Origin: Rhabditoides inermis
Taxonomy: Eukaryota > Nematoda > Chromadorea > Rhabditida > Rhabditidae
DNA length: 64,000 nt
Direction: 5' to 3'
Assembly (NCBI GenBank): GCA_963966185.1
Contig: CAWZYM010000174.1
Span: 134,501-198,500, forward strand
The position numbers and the translations under genes are program-made. How positions within the stretch are numbered: the stretch's first letter is position 1; the number at the start of each line of letters is the position of its first letter. Of this stretch, positions 1 through 12,028 are shown in pieces. The notes below the pieces were generated by a model. It made no database searches and was not told the DNA's origin. It saw only the letters and a program-made list of their open reading frames with translations.

Positions 1-593
1 CCGGGTCTATTTTCATTCCGAATTCCGGCTTCACACTTCGAGGCTCTCACTCTCCCCGAAATTTAATTGAAACTACTCCACACGTACACTCAATCCACTC
101 TTTTTTTATACGTCGCCATTCTATCGTTATTTCGGTTTGTTTTGCGCCTGCGGAAAAGGCAGCTCTTCATTTGCGTCAGCGCCGCTATCGCGGTTCGCGC
201 GAATTTGGTGTGGTGCGATGTTCTTTTGACCTGCGGTTTGTCGAAATGTTTTTGTAGTGGCAGGCTCTCTCTATTCTAATCATACAAAGTGAGTGCTGAG
301 TGAGTGTATACTCTGTTTCTGCAGATAGTCAGCCGGGAGAGGGATAAGCTGTATAGTTGCGAGAGGCACACACACGCACTATAAACCGCCCCCCCCCCCC
401 CCTCTCCCTCCCTCCTGGCTTTCCCAGGCTCAAATCCACATCCCGTCCCTCCCTGAAACAGCGAGCCGCCAACTAGTAGTCCATTCTGTATGAGTGACGA
501 CTGCAAAGTCGCTCGGCAAATAGATGATGAGACTTCCGCCTGAGAAGTTATCGCTTGACCAGAATAGAGGAAATCGCTGTCTTTTCGATACTT

Positions 594-666
<73 letters not shown>

Positions 667-2250
667 TCTCTCTCTCTGACCCGAATCTGAACTCACAGAA
701 CGCAGGCGCAGGCAATATATGCTCGTTCTTTCACAGATGTGTGTTCGTCCATATAGGCATATTGCCCCTCTCTCTCTCTCTCTCTCTTGTCTCTCTCTCT
801 CTCTCTTGTCTCTCTCTCTCCCTCTCTCTTTCTCTCTCCCCCCCCCCCTCTCTCTCTCTCTCTCTTCCGGATATTCGTTCTTGTGTGTCCCTTTTGCTCT
901 CTCAGCTTTTCTCGCCGGCACATTTTCCGAGGTTTCAATGAGAGACAAGCACGATTGTGCCTCTTCATGCCAGTGTTTCATTGTGTGGGTGTGAATCTAT
1001 GTCTTCTTTCTCTCTCTTCCTCTCTCTCTCTCTCTCTATCTCTCTCCCTTTATCTCTCTGTTGTCATATGTTGTCATAATCTCAGTGATCATGCAACTCA
1101 CTACTCATCCGAAGAACAGCTTGCGCTCTTTTTTGTGTCCGCCTAGACTCATCTCTCTCTCTCTCGCTTCTCCATTTCCAACCAATTGCATTGGTGACGC
1201 TGGCATACTAATTGTGTCATTATACGTCTACCTCTGTTCTCATTCTCTCATTCTCCTGAACTAAGCGCGTGTGTCAATCATTTTGCAAAACGACAGCTTT
1301 GCGGTTGCGGTCATTTCACGTTTTATGCCCATCACTTTTCACTCTCTCACTCATTTCTCGCACCTCTCGAAAAACGCCCACAACGACTTCCTTCAAACTT
1401 GCGAAATGGCTAATGTGACAGTGACAGCCCCGCTCGCAAAAAAGCGTCGTTCGATCTATGCGGGTGAGTGGGAGGCGATTGCTATGCGACCACTTGTCAT
1501 TCAGGAGCATCAAGAATCCATGTTTCTTCCTGTCACGTTGTGATCGCAGGTTGTTTACTTTGCATCCTTGCATTCGCTGGATTGATTGATGATCCATGAC
1601 TCGTCCACAATATCTCGCATTGTTCACTTTCGTGATATCAGGTGCTTGCCTCGCAACAATGAATCTATTGACCCAACGTGAGCTCAGATCTCTGAATCTC
1701 ATAGTCTTTGGGATATCTCAAGTCAATCGACTTGATTGTCTTCTTTCTTCGATCTGTCAAGGATCGGATATAAATGTTTTTGCGCTGCTCTCAAAACCTT
1801 TGATGTCGGCTCCACTGATCTCTTTTATCTCTTATCCTCGCAGATCCTTGGTGCAATGATAGAGCGCACTGGTTGTTGCATGGGATAAGAGAATGCCGGG
1901 AGAGGAAAGTGGGAGTGGGAAGATTGATGTTTTTCCTCGTCTACACGAGTTTCTCATCTCTTTTTGTCCTTTCCGCCCGTTGAACAAGCTTCCAAACGTT
2001 GTTCCATCATTCTCATTCTGGACAATGGAAATCCCTTGTTATTGTTATGAAACGTATCATAGAGGTATTATACGTTTCTATGATCCGCGTCTGTGCGATA
2101 GGCATTCGTTTCTCACGGATCTCCTATTCTGGGGATGCTAGCGCCAGCTCATTGCGAGCTCCGCATACGTGCGCTAAAGTCGCCTTGAGAACGAGGTGTT
2201 CGCTATTTCTTCCGTCTCACTTCACACCTTCTCTCCCTCCCTCCCTCTCC

Positions 2251-2299
<49 letters not shown>

Positions 2300-2589
2300 T
2301 CGTCTTTTCATACTTAGCCATTCTCCAGAATTCCATACGCCTACCATCGATTGTCTCAAAGATTCGGACCAAAAACAACACGTTTTTAGTGAATAGATTC
2401 CAGACCAGCGCACATTCGTATACATATAATCTCAGCCAACACCGAAATTCAAACCTTGCGCAACTCGTGTTTTTCTCTTCCTCCGGAAGCCTTCCACCCC
2501 ACTCTCTCGTCTATACACTTACGTTTCGCCGTTCGCGACATTTCGACGCTCCCCAGCTAATACCGTATACCGTCTCAGTGTGGCCACGG
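1..2589. other. No supported coding gene; CT-rich upstream region
   Basis: I find no convincing exon chain here. The stretch is rich in CT dinucleotide runs (about 598-680, 768-875, 1006-1055, 2222-2296), and the long open frames across them are low-complexity Ser/Leu or Arg/Glu artefacts. It lies upstream of the alternative first exons that begin at 2590 and may hold further promoters of that gene. An ATG at 1405 followed by a good GTGAGT donor was considered, but its phase does not match the shared downstream exon. Confidence 0.5.
598..680. repeat. (CT)n microsatellite
   Basis: About 30 uninterrupted CT units run from roughly 601 to 659, followed by short TTTCT interruptions. Similar shorter tracts recur at 768-875 and 1006-1055. 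They are visible directly in the sequence and explain the Ser-Leu-Ser open frame that crosses them. Confidence 0.95.
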
Positions 2590-5500
2590 ATGAGCGTCTA
2601 CGTGTTGAATCTGGCGGACCAGGAAGGCAACATGGTGCGAGGGTGAGTGAATGAGTGTGTGTGTGTGTGTGTTCTGGGTCCCACCGCGACCTCCCTGCCG
2701 CGGCGGCATTGTTCCAGCCGCGCGGGGCACTGAATTATTCCGAACATGGACTTGAATTGAAGCACGTGGGCAGACCTCAGAAGTAACGGAAAGAGGAGGG
2801 TGTCAGAATTCTTTGTGTGCGTGTTGTTTTGTGTCTGAGGCTGCTCTGTGTTAGGAATGAGCGCGCGTCCTTTCTGAATACTCCAGAGACACGCCCGAAA
2901 AACTGGTGGGCAGAACCATTCTCGAGACGTGCCTTGACATATAGTTCAAAAGTTGACGGCTTGTTACATTGGAATCTCGCTGCTCCCTTCACTCCGGATA
3001 CCCAGCCGCCGCCGCCTCCGCCAGAGTCTAAACAAGTTACTGGTTTGTTACTGCTACTACTATTCGCGTGACTCCGGGGTTTACTCTCCCTACTACTACT
3101 ACTTACTACTACAATCATGCACGGAGCCCTATCCAGCCATCGCAAATACGCGTGAGTTTCCCAGGCACCCGGGCTTCTCTCGCCAACCTGTCACTTGCAT
3201 GTGTATTGTTATTGTTGTTGTGTGTGGTGATCTGTATGGCTTCCGTACGCTTTCAATTATGCAAATGTGCTTATCTCTGGTGGGATCAGCTGTCTCCTGG
3301 CAACCTTAGGGCACACACACAGTCGCTCCTCGCCCCTTCGGTCTTTGGCGTTCTCTTCTGCAAAAGTGGCACGACTTTGAGAAGAATAATTGATAACGAG
3401 TTTCGTGGTTTCGTCGCTTTTGTTTTTCGGGTGGAATGAACGATGATGGCTTTCCCACGCCCGCATTCCGCCATTTAGAAACCCCCTTCCTCCACTCTCC
3501 TCCCGAAGTGTGCGTGGTGTCTCTATGGACACCACTCGCTACTTTACTGTTAGTACTTTAATATCGAAATGTCTTCTTCTACGCTCATTGATGTTTCTGG
3601 CGTCCGAATAGAACATTGGTGCATCTCTGGGATGAGTGAGATTCTTCTGGTGTTGACATCTTCGTTTCCTCTCGATAGCAGCGATGAGTGGTCGTCTATG
3701 TCAAATAGAAGTTGGCGACTCTTCTCTCCAAATCTCGAGCATCGGCCGTCGGAAGCGAATGGTTTATATAAATTACTGCGCTGCTCGTTATCTCTCGCCG
3801 CAATCGCTCTAGCAAAAATATTTAGCAACAGCTGTCCGGATCATTGTGCATTGTGATTTCCTCTTTCTGCTACTCTCTTTTTTACGTTTTCCATTATGCA
3901 AATTCGTAGAGACCGGTGAAACTATGCAAACTACGCGCACATATCTCCGCTTCCGGATATGCGCACGTTGTGCGTGTTTCAATTGTTTCCTTTCTCCCTC
4001 CTATTCTGCATGTGTAAAGCATGAAAGGCCACCTGCTCGCATTTTCGAATCTTCCTCGTCTGCGTCTCTCAATTCGCCCCGCTCTCTCGCCCTGTCTGGC
4101 TTATGAGTGTCTCGAGTGTGAGTAATGACCCCGACGGTCCCTCGGGGCATGCTCTGATGACACTTGTTGCGAGTGATCCCCCCATTCTCTCTCATAGTCT
4201 ATCAAGAGCTCATGAATTCACTTTCTTTGTACTCCTTTGATTCAGACGTTCCTGTAACCATCTAATCTAACATCACGTTTCACGTTTTTGCAGCGTTTGT
4301 AGCAACAAAATTCCCCTATGTAATTAGTGATAATGATAAGGTGCACTGGGAGTGGTGATTAGTCGCCTCCACACAGCCTGTGAGAGATACTCGCATATGT
4401 ATTGTTCCTTGCGTGTCGTCGACCCATTGAGACGCGTCGTTATTGTCGTCGACCACCCACCCTCTAGACCTTATGAGCTCTCTGACCCTACACCCACCAC
4501 TACTGCTCCCAAAAACTTCCACTATCTCTCCATTCGTGCCCTTTCGCGTATTTGACTTTCCACTCCCGCACTCATTCTTTCAGTGTAATCGATTCTCGAG
4601 GCGGCCCGAATTGAGAGAGTAGAGTATAATAACGGCAATCGTCGGACTTGGCTGTTTCCGGTGTCTTATACCCGCCCTATTACACTAAACATTGTCGCCG
4701 CGACTCAAAAGCAACCATGGACTTCTATCGACCGGAGGGCTACGGGTGAGTCCTCTTTTGATCGCGTAGGACAAATCGCCCCGAGGGCAATTAGCCGTGA
4801 TTTACCTGCGTCCAGGTGTGTGTAATGAATCACTCGAGGGAGGATAAGTTATTGCGGGCGGCACATCATGTGAACGTCGCTCGCAAAAACACACATCAGC
4901 CATCCTCACACACACTCGCACAATGCACCACTATACACTACGCGTTAGCGATGGAATAATTGAGCGCCAACGAGGCGAGACGACCCGCTCTGTCTTAGAT
5001 TGCTCCGGCGCGCGGAAGCGATCCCACCCTGCGCCTCTCTATTTTGCACGATCTTTCCACGTCTCTGCCCAGGCTCCACCCCTCCTCCCAGGAGGTTTCT
5101 AACTTAATTACAACGCTCTACTCCATAGTAGGCAAGAGAGAGAGACTGAAAAAAGTGAGTGAGCTAGTGTCACTCGTGTCAAAAGAAGACGCCCGCTCGG
5201 CGACGCTTCTACGCGTTCTTGTTGACTTGTTTGTATCCCCGAGATTGTTCTGCGTTCTCGCCGCACCCTCATATCCAGCTCGCACAACCGTTCCGCATAT
5301 AATTGTGTTTGGAGAATTTGTGTCTATCCCCCCTCCCACTCCTGTCTCTTTCCCGCCTCTCGTTTGTTAGCCGGTAATGGGGGCAATCCCTCTTTTGCTC
5401 CAGGAATCTCTGCTATGCAAATTGCAGCTGTGCCTCTCTCGCTTTGCTACCTTGAAACAGCACAGCCGCTCTGCGTCTCTCCATATCCCACACTCTCTCG

Positions 5501-7404
5501 GCCTCTCTACAGGCTTCAATAATTCAAGGGGTGTGTGTGCATGGCTCTCTCGCGCGTGCCGTGATATAGCTTGTAATCACATTAAAACTGCCGTGTGTGT
5601 GGCTCGATGCATATACGTCGTCTCTATAGCCAATCTACGTATTAGTATCTAGGCGTCTCATCCTCGTATCCTTATCATCGTCCCTTGACGACACCCGACT
5701 GACCTTCTCCCCTCTGATAAACGCGCCGCATCTCATTTGCATATCTCCTCACCCTTTTTCGCGGCAGCTAGCCATGTTGGAATCGGAACGGGCGCCCGAT
5801 GGGAAGTTGTTGGATGCGATATCTGACATGGTCACTAGGAGGTGAGATACCAGGAACTTTAATTTGTGATTTCACCACTTGTACGCTGAAGATGTGCGTG
5901 TGTGTATGTATGTGTATGTATGCGTCTGTATGAAACTGTTTGAGTTTTGTATTTTTACCACTCGTGGATCTCTATGCTACATGTGCGTGTGTCTGTGTAC
6001 AGTGTGTGCGTGTGTGTCCTTTTCCCATTGCATGGTTTTGTAAATGTGTTTCTGCTGTGTTGTTTGTGAGAACGTGAGAATGTGAGTGTGAGAGACCGGA
6101 ATCTGACTTTATAATAGACACAGAGGAACTACATATGTCTGGTGTGTTTGCATTGTAAAGTGAATTAAATAAATAATCTAGTTTATGAATACATTCGAGT
6201 CATCAGTTGGTATGCAAGTTGATAGGTATTACTAATATTTGGAATAACATAGGTAGTATATCGAAAATGTCTGCTTTCATCTTCCATTCATCAAGGAAGT
6301 AAACAATTATAAAAAAAACATCTGTTTCAGAACGAATACCGAACACAACAACACATTTATAATTGCAATTACTATAGCAAAATCTTTTGTAACATATCAA
6401 AACATTCTAAAATCACACGTTAACAGTTATTATAGATACCAAATCATGTTTTCTAATTTACCTAAAAACTCGAAACAAATCCGTTTCAGCGAGTCGTACA
6501 AGTTCATTCGGATGGCGGATGACCTCCACGACGTGGCTTCGTACCTGAACGACATGCGGCTCTGCTTCGTCGCGCTCACACTCACCTGCTACGTGATCCT
6601 GGTGATCTACCTACTCATGCTCTGCGTGCGCCGCAACCGCCGCAACCAACCGGTGAGACAGCCACAGAGGAGGAACTGGGACTACCAGGTAGTGATATAG
6701 ACGAGGCTCACATGCCTTTTTGCTGTTTTCTTTCCACCACCCTTTCCTATCCTTGTTTCCTTATTTGCACACGTTTATGTTTTTTTGTGTCAATCAATCT
6801 TTTATCCGGAGTTGGTGAAACTTGTGAAAAAGTGAACTGTTTTGAGGTTTAGACACGTGACTAGCATGTATTGTGTTTTGAAACATGAAAAAGTAGAAAA
6901 GTACGACTTTAATAAGTTCGCGAGTGAATTGCTGCTAATCAAATCTCGAAAAAAGTTGATTGTTATCCAAGCGAGACACGGCGAACTTGTAATGAAATTA
7001 CGCGAGTTCCTGTTGTTTTCTTTCGCGTTTCTCGGTACTGCACAACTTTTGATTAGAAACGCACGAATACTAAATTGAATGGAACTACTCTTTCCAAATT
7101 CAATGAAGCGTTTTGAAAATTGAGAAAAAAACGGGACAAAATTGGGACTAAACCAGATGCATGTAAGCAAGGCACCACTTCTCCTGTCACTGTTGGAACT
7201 ATGACGTCATTCGAGATTTGAATGTGCAAATTTTCAGATGGAGAACGCCCGCCACGAGTCTGCCCCGCCACAGACAGATGAGCTGATGGGAGTGCGGACC
7301 GAAGGATGGGGAGGAAGGAATCACAGAGGGTGAGTGGGGTATCTCTCTCTCCCTCTCTCTCCCTCTCTCTCTCCTCTTTCTCTCTCCCTCTCTCTCTCTC
7401 TCTC

Positions 7405-7456
<52 letters not shown>

Positions 7457-7984
7457 TCCTCTCCCTCTCTACCTCCCTCCCTCTCTCTCTCTCTTTCTCT
7501 CCCCCCCCTCCTCTCCCGCTTCAAGAGTTCCTCTCAGGAACACGGAGTCCCGGCACCCTCCGGCGTTCATGCGGCACGGTCACATGAACCACCAGCAGCA
7601 GACCACTAGGTTGATGACCGACCACGACAACTCCACGGTGAGCAGCACACTTCCATTCGGGCAGCCTTGTCTACAGAAATGAAGACACTCTTTCTCTGTT
7701 TCCGCGTGGAGGTCGGTGGTTAAAAATGCCCCTCCAGTAGCGTGAGGGCAACCTGATCGTGAAAGTAACTTCAGTTTTATAGTCAACTCAAATGTACAAG
7801 GCTCCATGCTATCTTCCTTAATGAAAACATAAGTACTCCTACTAGCCGATCTGTCGCACTTTTCGTTAGAACCAGGCTGTGCTATGAGCTATAACCAGTG
7901 CTTACCGCACCTAGCCTCCCTAGCACTGCCCCCACTCACCCATACCTTATACAGGCCGAGAAGCGCTCCACGGACGAGGAGTGA
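2590..7984 (+). CDS. Small single-pass membrane protein with four alternative first exons
   Basis: Not recognised as a known family. The shared exons are 6490-6688, 7238-7329, 7538-7637 and 7955-7984. Four upstream ATG exons (2590-2642, 3117-3151, 4717-4745, 5774-5841) all end in a phase-2 GTGAG donor, and each joins in frame to the C at 6490. The 4717 isoform gives 149 aa. The common part reads ESYKFIRMADDLHDVASYLN, then one hydrophobic segment of about 20 residues (FVALTLTCYVILVIYLLMLC) followed by a basic RRNRRNQP stop-transfer stretch. The tail is hydrophilic and rich in His, Gln and Pro, and ends in TDEE. An earlier donor at 6653 would remove 12 residues, and retention past 6688 ends in VVI. 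Splicing 7980 to 8227 also gives GAG-TGA, so the C-terminus is the same either way. Inference: cell-type-specific promoters drive isoforms with different N-termini. Further 3' exons (for example at 9239) cannot be excluded. Confidence 0.6.
7345..7520. repeat. CT-rich microsatellite in intron
   Basis: An imperfect (CT)n tract with CCCTC and TTTCT interruptions fills most of the intron between the 7238-7329 and 7538-7637 exons and runs up to its CTCTCAG acceptor. It is a visible low-complexity repeat. The Ser/Leu and Arg/Glu open frames on the two strands are artefacts of it. Confidence 0.9.
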
Positions 7985-8230
7985 GTATACGGTAGTCAAG
8001 AGAGAGGGAGTACGGTAGTTCGGATTGGCTTATTCGCTGCTTTGCGTGCCATACCAACACTATACGTTGTGTGTGTTTCCCCACTCTCTCTTTTTCTTAT
8101 GACTTTCTCTACTCTCTGCAGCGTGTGGCGCCAACAACTCTCGCTAACAAATAGACCAGTGCATCCCCCTTGCTATACTATATAGTTTGCTTTGATAGGG
8201 ATTATCGATTTATTGATTGATTTCAGGTGA

Positions 8231-9600
8231 AGCACCAGATCCCACACATCACCACCGATCCGCCGCACGAGGAGAAGTCAAAAGTACCGCAACTCGTGAA
8301 AGACAGTCTCGATCAATGATCGATTTATCGATTTATCGATTTTCACGAGACACCACAGCTCTTTCGTACCACCGGCGCATTGCCCACTCACCTTTGTTCT
8401 CTCTTTGATATTGCCATACACATTACTTTGCCCCGCGGCCAATCTACCGTATGCCATGGAGGCGCAACGAAATCTCTCTCTCTCTCCTCGCTCATTCCCT
8501 ATGAGCGATCTCCGCACGGGTTCACGCGCAAATTGATTTATTGATTGATTGTCACATCTCCCTTAGTCCCTTGCATCGCAATAAGCAGCCATGTCTGGTG
8601 TCAGGTTGTCGCGATCGATCGTATCGATTGATCGTATCGATCGCATTGATCGATCGATCCCTGTTTCGCATTAATGCCACACGCACATCTCGTCCCATTG
8701 TATATCTGTGTGTGCCTTACGGATATTCTCCCCCGATCCAGAGTAGTGCGTCTCCCCTATGTGTGTATTACTTATTTCCACAATTCCCCGTTCTAGATTG
8801 TGACAAGAGTCTCTATACCACGATAAAGAAGCTTTAAAGGTGATTGTCCTCAGTTTTATGTTTTGATATTGGGAACGATATTAGGGTTGTGCAGAGTGAA
8901 GTATTCTGTTTTCGTATAGTACACGGTTTTGACGAAGATTTTTGCAGCTTTAAAACGTGTGAATGCGTATCACAAAGCAAGTATCGAAACAAGGGTGCAG
9001 CTTGCAACGTGGGGTGGGTGATCTTACGCCTCAAAATGGAAACTTTTTGGTTTTATTAAATTAGCCTAACAAACTAGGTTAGAAAAACGGAGTCGTCACT
9101 ACAAGCATACGAGTCATAGCAAACGTTTCAAAGACCTCCTTTCGTTTCATGATACTTTTCACGATACTGAAGTAAGTAGAGATCGAATTTAAACGCAGTG
9201 CTAAACCACTTTGAATCACTTGCTTCCCCAACCCCCAGGAGTGGCTCAGGGAGTCTCGGGGGCGAAGCGGTTCCTCCCGCTGGATGTCGGCTGCATCAAC
9301 ACCATCACCTCCTTCACCTCTCACCGTTCACCCTGCACACGTGGTCCCAATATACTGTGAACTTTTTTGTGGTCTCACAACGAATCATCGGCATGGACGG
9401 GTATCAGTCGCTACTCAGACAGCAGAATCACAGGAGTTCCAAGTTGCCGGTGAATTTCAATCCAAACTTAGAAGACCAGTTGACCGGTTTCGATGATGTC
9501 TTGGCAGTTTTCGTGAGCCATATCAACAAATACAAACCATATTAGTACTTAAAAATTAAACGTTTTTAAATAGGGAGTAAAAAGAAAATAAGTTTACCGT
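8231..9600. other. Probable 3' region or intergenic DNA with ATCGAT clusters
   Basis: After the stop of the membrane-protein gene there is no clear exon chain. Clusters of ATCGAT/TTGATTGATT sequence occur near 8310-8345 and 8610-8665. An AG-bounded open stretch starting at 9239 runs to 9545 and could be a further exon, but its phase cannot be tied to the upstream gene with confidence. Confidence 0.35.
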
Positions 9601-9609
9601 CTTAGAATG

Positions 9610-9910
9610 ATTCGATCTTCTTGCAAAGATAAATGTTACGATAGGAGAATAATCTGATCTTCTTGCAAAGATAAGTGTTACGGTAGGAGAATAATCTGAT
9701 CTTCTTGCAAAGATAAGTGTTACGGTAGGAGAATAATTTGATCTTCTTGCAAAGATAAGTGTTACGGTAGGAGAATAATTTGATCTTCTTGCAAAGATAA
9801 GTGTTACGGTAGGAGAATAATTTAATCTTCTTGCAAAGATAAGTGTTACGGTAGGAGATTTATTTGATCTTCTTGCAAAGATAAGTGTTACGGTAGAAGT
9901 ATAATTTGAG
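9610..9910. repeat. 42-bp minisatellite, about seven copies
   Basis: A unit of 42 bp containing GATCTTCTTGCAAAGATAAG and then TGTTACGGTAGGAGAATAAT repeats about seven times head to tail with only a few substitutions per copy. Because 42 is divisible by three, one minus-strand frame stays open as a 14-residue peptide repeat (VTLIFARRSNYSPT). I regard this as a by-product of the period, since no splice or start context supports translation. Confidence 0.9.
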
Positions 9911-10294
9911 CTTCTCATCACTCCATCATCAGTATCGCTGAGCTGCGCCTTGGGGATTCTTATTTTTCGCAAAGATGATCCGAGAACATCAGCTGTATTT
10001 CTCTCTCTCTCTCTTTCTTTTTCTCTCGCAAACCTCGAAAATATGTATGCATGTCTGCTTTGTTCAAATTCTGGTACGTGGAACATTTCCGACACGTTTC
10101 ACAAACCCGTTTCACAAAATGTTGATATCGAAACGTAATTTCATCGATTATGTTATAGGAATACTATATCTCAACATTATATTAAAAATGAAAAATGAAA
10201 ATGAGATGAGTGAAATGTCCCACCTTGAGCTGTTAGGTGATCTAGATACTGTCCTCGCTAGCCACATTGCTCACATGACAAGTGTTGTGACCGG

Positions 10295-10295
<1 letters not shown>

Positions 10296-10365
<70 letters not shown>

Positions 10366-10395
10366 CTATCTCTCTATCTCTCTCTCTCCTTTTCT
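10296..10395. repeat. (CT)n microsatellite
   Basis: About 32 consecutive CT units are followed by CTATCTCT variants. The tract lies in the intergenic space downstream of the chloride-channel gene, which ends at 10643 on the minus strand. No regulatory role can be read from it. Confidence 0.95.
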
Positions 10396-10613
10396 GTTAC
10401 TCTCTCTTCTCTCTGCCAATCCGATAGTAGGAGTGAAAGAGTTCATGTTCCTGTTGGGACCTTCAGAACATGGATCGAATTCATTTCACGTTTACGTTTC
10501 ATGACAGTGTGCTAAGAATTAAACTAGACGACTCACTCAATTGAGTTCATGTAGTTGTAACAAAACAATTTGAATTGTAATATGACAAACATTCCTCTAA
10601 TCTGTGAGATCTC

Positions 10614-10619
10614 TTTATT
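10614..10619 (-). terminator. Polyadenylation signal AATAAA
   Basis: TTTATT on the plus strand reads AATAAA on the coding strand, 24 bp after the TGA of the chloride-channel gene. This is a normal distance for a nematode 3' end. Confidence 0.6.
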
Positions 10620-10642
10620 GATTACATGAGCTCATTAGCTGT

Positions 10643-11980
10643 TCACATTCTCGTCTGCGTCTCTCCCGCCGTCTGTTCACTGTCTACTGTGAGTGTGGGA
10701 GTGAGTATGTCCTCACTCCCTGCCTCCCCCTCCTCCGTCTCTCCCCTCTCCGCATCCGCCACCGTCATCTTCCGCCTCTTCTCCGGAGTGTCTTGCTCCA
10801 GCGCCCTACGCACCTGAATCGTATTACCTTAACTGTGTTAAGGTTATCTTTGATGATATATTGATTAATCAAGTTTAGATAAGTACACACATCTCCAAGG
10901 CTGACCACTCCAATCAGCCGGCCGCAGTAGGTGACATATGCGTGCGACAGCTGCATCAGAGAGAACATCGAGTGGATCTGAATAGAACATGTGAGGTGAA
11001 CGCCTTGTGTTAGTCACCACTTTCATACTTTGAACAGTGTCGTCTTCTTGACGATTTGAAATGGCGTCCCGTCTATCCACGCATCATCCAGCTCGAATGT
11101 ATCGAGGAGGCGGGACTCCTCCCATGCCTTGCGCTGAAAGAACAGTTCAACAGTATCCTTCGAATTTAGAAGAGTGATGATGTGAACGTGATTACCTCCT
11201 TGGAATTGAGATCATGTGGCGTAACCTCTTGTGGCTTAACCTTAGCAGATGAAGAGAGTCGGAGTGCTCGAAAAGCTTGTTTAATAAATGCTGAAAGTGA
11301 ACCAGATTGATAATCTATCCAATCACGTTGCTACTTACCTTGAAACCATCCTCGAGAACAGTTGATTTTCCATGACGTCACATCGTTTCGAACACTCTCC
11401 GCGTTATCAACCACAGATGCGTTGTTCACTTTCAAGTCTGAAGAGATCTCCTCATTGATGCGTGCGGAAATTGTATTTATCGGTTTCTGCGAACGCGATG
11501 CTGCTTCAGCCTGAAAGCAGTTGAAAAAAGAAGATACTCATATGTCGGAACTGACGATACCTTTCTGGCCGCGTCTCCCAGGTGATTTTCCAGAATAGAA
11601 AGGAGTGCGTGTCTGGATACTGTACCGATGAGCATGCGGGAACCTGAGACGTATTCAATATTGCGAGGAATTTACGTTTGCCAGACAGAGCAAACCTTCA
11701 GTGTCGCTGTCGACAACCGGAAATATGCGACGCTTGCCAGTCAAGATGAGGCTTCTGTAATGAGAGTTTTTAAAAACAACAAGCTTATAGGGTACAGTAC
11801 AGTGCCACATATTGCGACAGGACTCTTAGGTCATCGTTTCGTTGGGTCTCTAGAACCCTACCGTATCTGTGCATACGTGGTTCTTCGCGGAATCGACTGC
11901 ACTGGCTGGGTCATGATATCCTCAGCGCAAATCGTGTGTGCCCTGAAAATCCGGAAGTAGATAGAGAGAGAGAGAAAGAA

Positions 11981-12028
<48 letters not shown>

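Noticed and set aside
555..1146. Overlapping open frames rich in Ser-Leu (plus) or Arg-Glu (minus)
   Set aside because: They are translations of CT/GA microsatellites; the same artefact recurs wherever such tracts occur and no splice or start context supports them.
1405..1463. Possible fifth alternative first exon (ATG with KKRR, good GTGAGT donor)
   Set aside because: The donor leaves phase 1, which cannot join the shared phase-2 exon at 6490.
9239..9545. Additional C-terminal exon of the small membrane protein gene
   Set aside because: An AG acceptor and an open frame exist, but the phase join to upstream exons is ambiguous and the sequence has no recognisable feature.
9610..9910. CRISPR-like array
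   Set aside because: The units are contiguous 42-bp repeats without unique spacers, and the genome is eukaryotic.
9556..10095. 179-aa frame with a 14-residue repeat
   Set aside because: It is generated by the 42-bp minisatellite, and there is no exon structure.
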